Shown piece after piece: positions 1-7,212 of a stretch of 32,198 nucleotides of DNA. Location: the NCBI GenBank assembly GCA_015064285.1, contig SVSN01000029.1:1-32198 (forward strand), read 5' to 3'. Source of the stretch: Oscillospiraceae bacterium (lineage in GTDB: Bacteria; Bacillota; Clostridia; Oscillospirales; CAG-272). Within the stretch, counting starts at the first letter, position 1; each line of letters begins with the position of its first letter. The notes under the pieces were generated by a model. The model ran no database searches. It was not told where the DNA came from and saw only the letters and a program-made list of their open reading frames with translations. A program made the position numbers and the translations under genes.

Positions 1-179
1 GCGCTAAGAAGCTGGACGTTATCAAGGTTGTTCGCGAACTGACCGGTCTGGGTCTGAAGGAAGCAAAGGAACTGGTAGAAGGCGCTCCCAAGACTCTGAA
101 GGAAGGCGCTTCCAAGGAAGATGCAGAAGCTATCAAGGAAAAGCTGACCGCTGCTGGCGCAGAAGTAGAAATCAAGTAA
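1..179 (+). CDS. rplL: 50S ribosomal protein L7/L12, C-terminal part
   Basis: The window opens inside this gene; reading from base 3 there are 58 codons and then TAA. They encode the conserved C-terminal domain of L7/L12, the flexible stalk protein that recruits translation factors to the large ribosomal subunit. The stretch [20 protein letters not shown] followed by the lysine-rich GAPKTLKEG and [14 protein letters not shown] is the family signature. The N-terminal dimerisation domain and hinge lie outside the window. Codon choice is strongly biased (gaa, aag, ctg, ggc), as expected of a highly expressed ribosomal gene. A strong terminator follows 40 bases after the stop, so this is probably the end of a ribosomal protein operon (rplJ-rplL by family precedent, not visible here). 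Confidence 0.96.
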   Translation, partial: AKKLDVIKVVRELTGLGLKEAKELVEGAPKTLKEGASKEDAEAIKEKLTAAGAEVEIK

Positions 180-217
180 TTTCTACCGCATTCCATCCAT
201 TGCGTTCAATAACCATG

Positions 218-252
218 AACAGACATCGGGGTCTCTCGGTGTCTGTTTTTTG
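218..252 (+). terminator. Rho-independent terminator after rplL
   Basis: A ten-base-pair stem (acagacatcg with cggtgtctgt, one G-T pair) is followed directly by a run of six T. It separates rplL from the kinase gene, whose own promoter starts 14 bases later. Confidence 0.88.
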
Positions 253-265
253 TTATTTGTAGATA

Positions 266-294
266 TTGCATTCTTAATCCTTATACTGTATAAT
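266..294 (+). promoter_or_regulatory. Sigma-A promoter of the pyridoxamine kinase gene
   Basis: TTGCAT at 266-271 and a perfect TATAAT at 289-294 are separated by 17 bases. Predicted transcription begins near 301, giving a leader of about 24 bases to the ATG at 325. Confidence 0.75.
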
Positions 295-324
295 ATAAAA
301 AAATAATTACATATGAGGCTTTTT

Positions 325-1161
325 ATGAAACAGACACGTGTTGTAACCATCCAGGATATTTCCTGCTTCGGCAAATGCTCCCTGACCGTTGCCCTGCCGC
401 TGCTGTCTGCCATGGGATTGGAATGCGCGGTTGTACCCACAGCTGTACTTTCCACCCACACCGGTGGCTTTTCCGGCTGGACTTTCCGGGATCTGACCGA
501 TGATATTCCTGCTGTATCCGGTCACTGGCACAAAGAAGGGCTCACCTTTGACGGGCTGTACACCGGCTATCTCGGTTCTCCCGCCCAGGCTGCCATGATC
601 GGACAGTTTATCGATACTTTCCATCCGGGCGTGGTGTTCATCGACCCTGCCATGGCGGACGGAGGTAAGCTGTACGCCGGCTTTACCATGGACATTGTGG
701 AAGCCATGAAGGTTCTGTGCGCCAAAGCAGACTATATCGTGCCCAACCTGACGGAAACCTGTTTCCTGACCGGCACAGAATACAACGAAAACGACATGTA
801 CGACCGCAGTGCCATCCGTACGCTGCTGGAAAAACTGCTGAAGCTGGGCTGCCGGACAGCAGTGATCACCGGTGTGCAGTTTGACGGTATGGAAGGTGCA
901 GCGGCACTGGATCAGAACGGGGTATACACCGAATACATCACCGAGCATCTGCCGATACGTTGCCACGGCACCGGCGACGTATATGCAAGCATTTTCTTCG
1001 GTGCACTGATGCGGGGTCTTTCTCTCCATGATGCTATTAAAGTCGCAGCCGACAATGTGGTATGCGCCATCAAGGCTACCATGGGGGACAAAGACCAGTG
1101 GTATGGGGTGCGCTTTGAAGAATGCATTCCTTCCCTGCTGAAGGATCTTGGCCTGGTGTAA
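325..1161 (+). CDS. Pyridoxamine/pyridoxal kinase
   Basis: This is a PfkB/ribokinase-superfamily enzyme of the PdxK/PdxY group, expected to phosphorylate pyridoxal, pyridoxamine or pyridoxine with ATP in vitamin B6 salvage. The N-terminus VVTIQDISCFGKCSLTVALPLLSAMG is typical of the family. NLTET near the middle and the GTGD anion-hole motif (Asp about residue 218, within RCHGTGDVYASIFFGALMRG) mark the catalytic C-terminal half. Length is 278 residues, normal for the family. An in-frame ATG exists at 313, but only the ATG at 325 has a Shine-Dalgarno (GAGG at 315-318, six-base spacer), so I start there. The stop TAA overlaps the ATG of the downstream permease by one base, suggesting translational coupling. 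I cannot separate PdxK-like from PdxY-like specificity by eye. Confidence 0.9.
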   Translation: MKQTRVVTIQDISCFGKCSLTVALPLLSAMGLECAVVPTAVLSTHTGGFSGWTFRDLTDDIPAVSGHWHKEGLTFDGLYTGYLGSPAQAAMIGQFIDTFHPGVVFIDPAMADGGKLYAGFTMDIVEAMKVLCAKADYIVPNLTETCFLTGTEYNENDMYDRSAIRTLLEKLLKLGCRTAVITGVQFDGMEGAAALDQNGVYTEYITEHLPIRCHGTGDVYASIFFGALMRGLSLHDAIKVAADNVVCAIKATMGDKDQWYGVRFEECIPSLLKDLGLV

Positions 1162-2597
1162 TGAACTTTATCGCTTTGTATGCCCTGCGGGAAATGCGGA
1201 AACGTCCCGGCTGGTTTCTTGCGTATGGATTTCTGTACATACTCCTGCTCTTTGCATACGGAGGGTATCTCCTGTTTCTGGCGGATGACCGGCGTTCTCT
1301 GGCAGCAGGCGGAAGCATCTTTCTCCTGTTGTTTCTGCTGATGGGAACCCTGCTGTTCGATGGGCTTTTCCGGCAGAAATACCGTCGCTGTCAGGCGGAA
1401 TACCGGATTCTGCGGGAACTGGGAATGGAACAAAGACAGATCCTGCGGATGCAGTGGTTTGAGATCCTGCCGGTTTCTCTGTGCGCTTCTGCTGCCGCAC
1501 CGATTCTGTCACAGCTCTGTGTCCGGTGGTATCATGGTCGTCTGGCGCAGATTCCGGGTGAACCGTCTGCCATACAGACAGAACCGGTGTGGATGTATAT
1601 ATGTCTGTTCTCTATCCTGCTTTTTCTGACGGCAATGCTCGTTTCTGCGCGTATTTTTCTGACAGAAGAGACACAGATGCCGGAGGAAAACCGGTATGCC
1701 AGACGATATACCATGGATCAGATGCAGCGTGAACCGTCCATGAAAACCTACCGGAAGATCCGGGAAGATCGGACAAAACCTGTTCTGCGCAGGCTGACAC
1801 TGGCAATGCTCTTTCTGCATCTGCTGCCGGCATTTGCCCTGCTGATTCCCATGTCACTGGGATTTCTGTCCGCACCGGATATTGACCACGGCTACGATCT
1901 GTCTGTTACTAAAATACCGGTGAAAGGGAGTCCTGATGCTTATTACATTCCCCAGTCCACACTGGATGCGCTTCTTGCTGTGGACGGCGTTACACTGGTG
2001 GAGGCAGCTGACGGTACCGAGGCGTATACCAGGCGGTTCGGCGCACCGGATGAGCCTGTCTATGTTGGAATCAAACTGAATCTGCCGAAGGAAAACCGGC
2101 ACGCTGTCTGCGAGGAAATCCTGTCGCTGCCCTGCCTCACCGATGCCTATGTCATCTATAATGCGCTGGAAAATGAACTTGCAACCGAAGCACGGTACGG
2201 TGCCATGCAGGAATACACATTGTTTCTGGCATCCGTTCTCCTTACAGCATCGTTCTGCGGTACTCTTCTTTTTCTGAAAAATCAGCTGGAAGAACGCAGA
2301 GGGGAGTTTCTCACCCTTGCCCGTCTGGGACTTGTTCATGAAGACTGCTGGTACATGATCTGTCGGACATACTGTGGGAAACTGGCCGGTACCGGTCTTG
2401 TCGCCTCGCTGACAATGGCTTTGCTGTATGTATTTCTGGATCTCAAAGGCGGCAATACCTTCCGGATGGTGCTGGTCTTCCGGCTTGGCGGAACTGTGCT
2501 TCTGTATATATGCATCACCGTACTGCTCGCCGCCTGGGCGCTGTTCCGAGAACTGAAACCGGTCTTCACCGAAGCCTATCCGGTTTATGAATCCTAA
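1161..2597 (+). CDS. FtsX-like ABC transporter permease, orphan
   Basis: A polytopic membrane protein of 478 residues. The N-terminal helix (about residues 19-40) and a second one (about 51-68) are followed by a cytoplasmic stretch with YRILRELGMEQRQILRMQWFE, the coupling-helix-like segment of FtsX/MacB-type permeases. Further helices follow, then a soluble extracellular-type region (about 240-350). The C-terminal part carries LLFLKNQLEERRGEFLTLARLG between helices, a pattern typical of these permeases. The family usually works with an ATPase in antimicrobial-peptide resistance, lipoprotein export or cell-envelope sensing. No ATP-binding gene lies beside it, so the partner is encoded elsewhere or the protein has an independent role. 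The start ATG overlaps the kinase stop as TAATG, and no separate promoter is visible, so it is co-transcribed with the kinase gene. Confidence 0.75.
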   Translation: MNFIALYALREMRKRPGWFLAYGFLYILLLFAYGGYLLFLADDRRSLAAGGSIFLLLFLLMGTLLFDGLFRQKYRRCQAEYRILRELGMEQRQILRMQWFEILPVSLCASAAAPILSQLCVRWYHGRLAQIPGEPSAIQTEPVWMYICLFSILLFLTAMLVSARIFLTEETQMPEENRYARRYTMDQMQREPSMKTYRKIREDRTKPVLRRLTLAMLFLHLLPAFALLIPMSLGFLSAPDIDHGYDLSVTKIPVKGSPDAYYIPQSTLDALLAVDGVTLVEAADGTEAYTRRFGAPDEPVYVGIKLNLPKENRHAVCEEILSLPCLTDAYVIYNALENELATEARYGAMQEYTLFLASVLLTASFCGTLLFLKNQLEERRGEFLTLARLGLVHEDCWYMICRTYCGKLAGTGLVASLTMALLYVFLDLKGGNTFRMVLVFRLGGTVLLYICITVLLAAWALFRELKPVFTEAYPVYES

Positions 2598-2601
2598 AAC
2601 A

Positions 2602-2657
2602 AAAAAGTCATTCTGCTCGTTCGGTGTCCCCGGCCAGCGTGAATGACTTTTCTTTTT
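2602..2657. terminator. Bidirectional terminator between the permease and DMT transporter genes
   Basis: Arms aaaagtcattc and gaatgactttt form an 11-base-pair stem around a loop of about 26 bases, with A-rich and T-rich flanks on both sides. It lies between two convergent genes and can serve both. Confidence 0.82.
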
Positions 2658-2670
2658 ATCCTGTGGAAAA

Positions 2671-3573
2671 CTACAGCAGATTCATCATAATCAGCGATAC
2701 AAACGCCAGTACAATTCCCACCATACTGCGCAGCGTGATTTTCTCACGGAAAAACACCGCAGACATCACTGCCAGCAGAATCAGGCTCGCGCCCTGATAG
2801 AGCGGATACAGCTCGGCGGAAGTCAGATAGACAGCCGCTTTGGTCTTCAGCCAGGAATTGGCAAACATACACACCGCCATGACCACGATGTACACCATGA
2901 TCTCTCCAAGCAGCCGCTTTTCGCCGGAAAATGTCAGCTTTCCGCCGCCGTCCTTCCACTTACTGTACAGGTAAATCCCCATCAGTGTTGCGGCAGAGAA
3001 GATATATGTGTAAAAGTTGAATACACCGATACTGCCTGCGGGATCATGGTAAAGGAACATTTTCTGGGTGAAATCCATCAGCCCTGCTGTAACAGCGCAT
3101 ACGATCAGTATCACAAAGGAAGCCGGACTGAGACGGCCGCCCAGGGACTTGTTATAGCTGCACATGAAGTATACCGCCGCCAGAAGCACCGCCAGACCCG
3201 CCCACTGTACCGGACGAACCGGCTCATCGTACAGAAAATAACAAAGCAGCAGCGGTACCAGCACGCCGGACAGATAGAAGACGTTCAGCAGCATGAGCGC
3301 TCCCCGTTTGGTAGCCTCCAGCCATGTGGTGATGTGCACAGCACTGGACACACCGGCAAGAAGGGCAATGGCCAGAGTACCTCCGTCCACAGCAAAGGAT
3401 GCTCCCTCCGCCAGGACAATCCCCACGCCGATCACGATACAGAAAAGCATCCGGACACCGTTGGAAAAAGTATTCTCCCGGATATCCCGGACAAAAATGC
3501 TGCTTTTCTTGCTGCAATAGGCTTTGGTCAGAGCTGCTCCCAATGCCAGAAATGCAAACAGATATCCGATCAT
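2671..3573 (-). CDS. DMT superfamily (EamA-type) transporter
   Basis: A 300-residue, very hydrophobic protein with about ten predicted membrane segments in two similar halves, the architecture of EamA/drug-metabolite exporters. The second half ends with AELYPLYQGASLILLAVMSAVFFREKITLRSMVGIVLAFVSLIMM, where the E-K/R-x-T segment between the last two helices is characteristic. The first half has the corresponding FLYDEPVRPVQWAGLAVLLAAVYF. Substrates of this family range from amino acids to sugars and drugs and cannot be predicted here. The start codon lies three bases after the stop of the upstream alpha-galactosidase gene, so the two form an operon; that suggests, but does not prove, transport of a sugar or sugar derivative linked to galactoside breakdown. 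Confidence 0.85.
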   Translation of the reverse strand: MIGYLFAFLALGAALTKAYCSKKSSIFVRDIRENTFSNGVRMLFCIVIGVGIVLAEGASFAVDGGTLAIALLAGVSSAVHITTWLEATKRGALMLLNVFYLSGVLVPLLLCYFLYDEPVRPVQWAGLAVLLAAVYFMCSYNKSLGGRLSPASFVILIVCAVTAGLMDFTQKMFLYHDPAGSIGVFNFYTYIFSAATLMGIYLYSKWKDGGGKLTFSGEKRLLGEIMVYIVVMAVCMFANSWLKTKAAVYLTSAELYPLYQGASLILLAVMSAVFFREKITLRSMVGIVLAFVSLIMMNLL

Positions 3574-3576
3574 CTC

Positions 3577-4890
3577 TTAACCCCTGTAATCTCCCAGAAA
3601 TTCCCGGTTTACCTCAAACAGGGCATCGGTCATATGCTTGATTTCATCCAGACTGCACACAGCAGAGGTCAGTGGGTCCATGCAGACTGCCTGGAACACC
3701 TTGCGCCGGTTCTTTTCCATGGCGGCCTCCACCACCAGATTCTCCACAGCCGCCGTAGTATTCACCAGAATGGCAATATGGGCAGGCAATGCGCCGACAT
3801 ACTGTTTCCGAAAACCCTCCTCACCGGCATATACAGGGATCTCCACACAGGCTTCTTTCGGCAGATTGGTGATGCATCCTTCATTGATCACATTGCCGTT
3901 GAACCGGAAGGGGGTATGATCCCCAATCATGGCATTAAAAATGTTGGCGGCATATTCCTTGCTTCTGTGAGGATCCACAACCGCCGTTTCCAGCCAATTT
4001 GTAAACTCCGCCTTCCAGTCCCGTTTCAGCCGCAGGTTCAGGGAATAGGCATACTCGCCCGGGTTCCAGTTGGTGCTGTGGGTGCAATACTTTTCGATCA
4101 GATCGGGACGTTTCCGGAACCACTGGTTGTATTCGGAATTGTGACCGCTGGATTCAGTAACGTAATAATCCAGATGGAGGAACATTTCATTCCGCACCAG
4201 TTCCTTCTGATAATACACCGGATCCTGCAGTTTTTCCCGGAGCCGGGGATACAGATCCTTACCGTGGTGCTTCAGTTCCAGATAGAACGCCTGATGGTTG
4301 ACCCCGGCGCAGAGATACTGCACTTCCTCCACAGGGACACCAAGCCAGTTTGCCAGCATCTCCACAGTCCCCTGCACACTGTGGCAAAGGCCGGTGACAT
4401 TGACTTTTGTATGGGTCTGCATGGCTTTACAAAGCATGGACATGGGGTTTGTATAGTTCAGGAACACGGCATCCGGGCAGTACTTTTCGATATCATGACA
4501 GATATCCAGCATCAGAGGAATGTTCCGCAGAGCGCGGAAAATACCGGATACACTGCGGGTATCGCCGATATTGGTGTCCACACCGAAGGTTTTGGGAATC
4601 TCAATATCGTGACGCCAGATATCAATATCGCCGTTGAACACGGTACACAGTACCCCGTCAGCCCCCTCCAGCGCTTCTCTTCTGTCCAGTGTAGAAGTTA
4701 TCTTTGCAGAAGTTCCCATAGCTTCGTTGATTTTATCGCATACTTTATGAATCAGAGCCAGCCGTTCGGGATGAATATCCATGAGTGCAATCTCACAGTC
4801 CGCAAATGCCGGAAATGTCAGAAGGTCTCTGACCAGATTCCGGGTAAATGTAAAGCTGCCGGCACCTATGAAAGCAAATTTTTTCGCCAT
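3577..4890 (-). CDS. melA: GH4 family alpha-galactosidase
   Basis: A 437-residue cytoplasmic glycosidase of family GH4, which uses NAD and a divalent metal in a redox-assisted hydrolysis rather than the usual two-carboxylate mechanism. The N-terminal Rossmann motif FIGAGSFTFTRNLVRDLL is followed by NYTNPMSML (about 145-153). GLCHSVQGT places the metal-ligand Cys at 169 and His at 170, and CAGVNHQAFYLEL holds the second metal-ligand His at about 199. The CHS form of the motif is that of MelA-type alpha-galactosidases, whereas phospho-glycosidases of the family usually carry CN there. There is no signal peptide, so its substrate (melibiose- or raffinose-like) must be imported. GAGGT lies about six bases before the ATG. 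First gene of an operon with the DMT transporter. Confidence 0.9.
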   Translation of the reverse strand: MAKKFAFIGAGSFTFTRNLVRDLLTFPAFADCEIALMDIHPERLALIHKVCDKINEAMGTSAKITSTLDRREALEGADGVLCTVFNGDIDIWRHDIEIPKTFGVDTNIGDTRSVSGIFRALRNIPLMLDICHDIEKYCPDAVFLNYTNPMSMLCKAMQTHTKVNVTGLCHSVQGTVEMLANWLGVPVEEVQYLCAGVNHQAFYLELKHHGKDLYPRLREKLQDPVYYQKELVRNEMFLHLDYYVTESSGHNSEYNQWFRKRPDLIEKYCTHSTNWNPGEYAYSLNLRLKRDWKAEFTNWLETAVVDPHRSKEYAANIFNAMIGDHTPFRFNGNVINEGCITNLPKEACVEIPVYAGEEGFRKQYVGALPAHIAILVNTTAAVENLVVEAAMEKNRRKVFQAVCMDPLTSAVCSLDEIKHMTDALFEVNREFLGDYRG

Positions 4891-4919
4891 ATCGTTACCT
4901 CACTGATTCGTTTTTTTTC

Positions 4920-4948
4920 ATTATAGCAGATTTATTTTAGTCCTGCAA
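4920..4948 (-). promoter_or_regulatory. Sigma-A promoter of the GH4-transporter operon
   Basis: On the minus strand TTGCAG (4943-4948) and a perfect TATAAT (4920-4925) are spaced by 17 bases, about 30 bases before the ATG. Confidence 0.75.
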
Positions 4949-4961
4949 GGGTATCGGCAAA

Positions 4962-4990
4962 GAAAAAGCACCGATCCGCAGACCGATGCT
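4962..4990 (-). terminator. Terminator after the zinc-ribbon gene
   Basis: On the minus strand AGCATCGGTC and GATCGGTGCT form a ten-pair stem (with G-T wobbles) around TGCG, followed by TTTTTC. It lies between the zinc-ribbon gene and the downstream GH4 promoter. Confidence 0.82.
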
Positions 4991-4998
4991 TACCTTGA

Positions 4999-5379
4999 TC
5001 AGAACAGACTTGCCGTACCGCTTTCAAACACTGTAGATGTCAGAGAACCGAGCGCACCCAGCATGACAAAGCTGAGTACCATGCTGATCACATAGAAAAT
5101 CAGATACGCTCTGGCGAAATTCTTCCGGTTGATCGCCACCTGAGAGCCGAAACCCCAGTACAACATCAGTACCAGTCCCACAACAGGCAATGAAAAAATC
5201 ACCATCATCAGGATATAATCCCAAACGGACAGTGTATCTATGGCAGACTTCTGTACTTTTTCAAACTGCAGACCGCAGTTTCCGCAGAAAGCCGCGCCGG
5301 TATTTATCGGAGCACCGCACCGGGGACAGTGGGGCATTTCATTCGGAAATTCATTCTGAAAATTACTGTTATCGTTCAT
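4999..5379 (-). CDS. Zinc-ribbon membrane protein, unknown function
   Basis: A 126-residue protein with two recognisable parts. Residues 16-36 (HCPRCGAPINTGAAFCGNCG) form a zinc ribbon with CxxC pairs at 18/21 and 32/35. Two hydrophobic helices follow (about 54-76 and 90-112), joined by an NRKNFARAYL turn. This arrangement is common in small Bacillota membrane proteins of unknown role; an activity cannot be named. A ribosome site (AGGAG) precedes the start. It sits 52 bases after the PTS IIC gene with no terminator between them, so they probably share a transcript. The 3' end of that gap contains a degenerate heptamer array. Confidence 0.8.
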   Translation of the reverse strand: MNDNSNFQNEFPNEMPHCPRCGAPINTGAAFCGNCGLQFEKVQKSAIDTLSVWDYILMMVIFSLPVVGLVLMLYWGFGSQVAINRKNFARAYLIFYVISMVLSFVMLGALGSLTSTVFESGTASLF

Positions 5380-5394
5380 AAAAATCTCCTGTAG

Positions 5395-5429
5395 TTACTT
5401 CTGATTTCTTATATCCTATTTCTAACCTG
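5395..5429 (-). repeat. Heptamer array after the PTS IIC gene
   Basis: Read on the minus strand, just after the PTS IIC stop, the heptamers are AGGTTAG, AAATAGG, ATATAAG, AAATCAG and AAGTAAC. The last three match the array after the MATE gene (27464-27484) over 21 identical bases. The array lies in the short gap before the zinc-ribbon gene; here it does not flank a hairpin terminator. Confidence 0.7.
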
Positions 5430-5431
5430 AC

Positions 5432-6472
5432 TCAAAGCTGCTGGTCGCCCATGCGGATCCAGCCAAATTTACGCATGATTTCGCAGAACAGCAGGGACAG
5501 CACCGCAGGCAGCACTACACAGCATAGTACCATGCCGATCCACATTCCCGCTCCGGAACCCATATCAGCCAGAATCCCCAGTGGGCCAACCAGTCCGCAG
5601 GTACCCATTCCGGCGGAGACACCGGAACATTCCAGTTTGAACACCATGGTGGAAATGGGTCCTACCACAGCAGCAGCCAGTGTAGGCGGAATCCAGATCT
5701 GCGGCCGGCGGCATATATTGCCCATCTGCAGCATAGAAGTACCCAGTCCCTGAGAAACCACGCCGCCCCATTTATTTTCCCGGAAGCTGGCAGCCGCAAA
5801 GCCGACCATCTGGGCACAGCAGCCCACCACAGCCGCACCGCCCGCAATCCCGGTAATCCCGATCATGGCACAGATGGCAGCAGAAGAAATAGGCAGAGTC
5901 AGAATAATACCCACAACCACAGATACGATGATCCCCATGATGAAGGGGTGCATAACGGTAGCGGTATTGATGAACTCACCCAGCCAGTACATAATATAGG
6001 CAATCGCGGGACAAAGCAGTTTTGCGGCGGCAAATCCGGTCAGAATCGTTACAGACGGAGTAACAAGGATATCCACTTTTGTCTTTTTGGAAACCAGCAT
6101 ACCCACTGTCACTGCGATAATTACAGCAAAGAACGCACCTGCCGGGCCGGCGGTATAGTGAATAACGCTATCACTTCCGTCTGCCAGCGGAACCGTAATA
6201 TCCGCACCCAGAGCATAGCCGGCACTGCCAACAGCTGCACAGGAATACAGCACCAGAGGATGCGCCTTCAGAGAATATGCCACAGCTACGCCGATGGCCA
6301 TGCCGGATGCGCCGGAACAGATGCCGGACAGTTCCACCAGAAAATCCAGTCCCAGATACTGACCGATGGTTTTGAAAATCGTACCGATCAACAGGGAGGC
6401 AAATAGCCCCTGTGCCATAGCGCCCATCGCATCGATGAACACTTTCTTCATATACTCGCGCAGCTTCTGCAT
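5432..6472 (-). CDS. PTS sugar transporter IIC-like membrane protein (EIIC_2 family)
   Basis: A 346-residue polytopic membrane protein resembling the stand-alone EIIC_2 family (predicted PTS permease). Conserved-looking features include the N-terminal amphipathic MQKLREYMKKVFIDAMGAMAQGLFASLLIGTI, the Gly-rich SGASGMAIGVAVAYSLKAHPLVLYS and the C-terminal VGPLGILADMGSGAGMWIGMVLCCVVLPAVLS. Members are annotated as sugar-transporting PTS components but are often encoded without IIA or IIB partners, as here; transport by phosphorylation is therefore unproven. The start is supported by GAGGTGG about five bases before the ATG. The gene has its own promoter and is followed by the zinc-ribbon gene. 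Confidence 0.8.
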   Translation of the reverse strand: MQKLREYMKKVFIDAMGAMAQGLFASLLIGTIFKTIGQYLGLDFLVELSGICSGASGMAIGVAVAYSLKAHPLVLYSCAAVGSAGYALGADITVPLADGSDSVIHYTAGPAGAFFAVIIAVTVGMLVSKKTKVDILVTPSVTILTGFAAAKLLCPAIAYIMYWLGEFINTATVMHPFIMGIIVSVVVGIILTLPISSAAICAMIGITGIAGGAAVVGCCAQMVGFAAASFRENKWGGVVSQGLGTSMLQMGNICRRPQIWIPPTLAAAVVGPISTMVFKLECSGVSAGMGTCGLVGPLGILADMGSGAGMWIGMVLCCVVLPAVLSLLFCEIMRKFGWIRMGDQQL

Positions 6473-6506
6473 GGTACCACCTCATCAGATGAAAAGATTG
6501 ATTATT

Positions 6507-6535
6507 AGTATAGCACAAACTGACTGCAGGGACAA
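6507..6535 (-). promoter_or_regulatory. Sigma-A promoter of the PTS IIC gene
   Basis: Minus-strand TTGTCC (6530-6535) and TATACT (6507-6512) with a 17-base spacer, 35 bases before the ATG. Confidence 0.65.
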
Positions 6536-6592
6536 TATACAGAATGCAAGATTTTCCGGCTTCATCTGACAGAAATTTCGCCTGAACAGATC

Positions 6593-6621
6593 TTGTATTT
6601 TCCACAAAAATATGATATCAT
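6593..6621 (+). promoter_or_regulatory. Sigma-A promoter of the YbaK-type gene
   Basis: TTGTAT (6593-6598) and TATCAT (6616-6621), spaced by 17 bases, precede the ATG at 6674. Confidence 0.6.
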
Positions 6622-6673
6622 ATAAAGACGGGGGTTTTGTGCCCTTTTTTACGTGGTATCGGGAGGAACAAAC

Positions 6674-7144
6674 ATGGTCAAAACCAATGCGCTGCGCCTT
6701 ATAGAAGCGGCAGGAATTGCATTTGATACGCTGGAATACGAAGTGGACGAAAACGATCTGAGCGGAATCCACATTGCCGAACAGAAGAATCTGGATCCGG
6801 ATATGGTTTTCAAAACGCTGGTGACACGTGGGGACAAAAACGGTATCGCCGTATTCTGCATTCCGGTTGCCATGGAACTGGATCTGAAAAAATGTGCTCA
6901 GGTTTCCGGCAACAAAAAGGTGGAAATGATCCACGTGAAGGAACTGCTGGGGTTGACCGGGTATATCCGGGGCGGCTGTTCTCCCGTTGGGATGAAAAAG
7001 CCCTACCCTACCTGGATTGACGAAACCGCACAGCTTTTTGACCGGATTTATGTCAGCGCCGGTGTCCGGGGGATGCAGATGCACCTGTCTCCGGTGGAAC
7101 TGGCGGAATATATCGGCGCGCAGTTTGCGGATGTGACCATGTAA
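6674..7144 (+). CDS. ybaK: Cys-tRNA(Pro)/Cys-tRNA(Cys) deacylase, YbaK/EbsC family
   Basis: A 156-residue protein of the YbaK/EbsC family, related to the editing domain of prolyl-tRNA synthetase. It is expected to hydrolyse Cys wrongly attached to tRNA(Pro). DPDMVFKTLVTRGD places the conserved substrate-contacting Lys at about residue 48, and GYIRGGCSPVGMKK (about 96-109) is the family's diagnostic segment. Length is normal. An in-frame ATG exists at 6653, but GGGAGGA at 6660-6666 with a seven-base gap selects the ATG at 6674. Single-gene transcript with its own promoter and a shared terminator. Confidence 0.92.
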   Translation: MVKTNALRLIEAAGIAFDTLEYEVDENDLSGIHIAEQKNLDPDMVFKTLVTRGDKNGIAVFCIPVAMELDLKKCAQVSGNKKVEMIHVKELLGLTGYIRGGCSPVGMKKPYPTWIDETAQLFDRIYVSAGVRGMQMHLSPVELAEYIGAQFADVTM

Positions 7145-7151
7145 ATATGCC

Positions 7152-7205
7152 AAAAACGGCTGAGATTCTCCCATAACGAGAGGATCTGCAGCCGTTTTTT
7201 GTTTT
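7152..7205. terminator. Bidirectional terminator between the ybaK-type and solute-binding protein genes
   Basis: Arms aaaaacggctg and cagccgtttttt form the outer stem, with GATtCTC/GAGaGGATC pairing inside. A and T runs flank both sides, so it can stop transcripts from both converging genes. Confidence 0.88.
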
Positions 7206-7212
7206 TGATAAA

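Noticed and set aside
3046..4926. A 626-codon open frame on the plus strand across the GH4 and DMT transporter genes
   Set aside because: It is antisense to two well-supported genes, its product is low-complexity in His/Gln/Cys with no recognisable domain, and it has no ribosome site.
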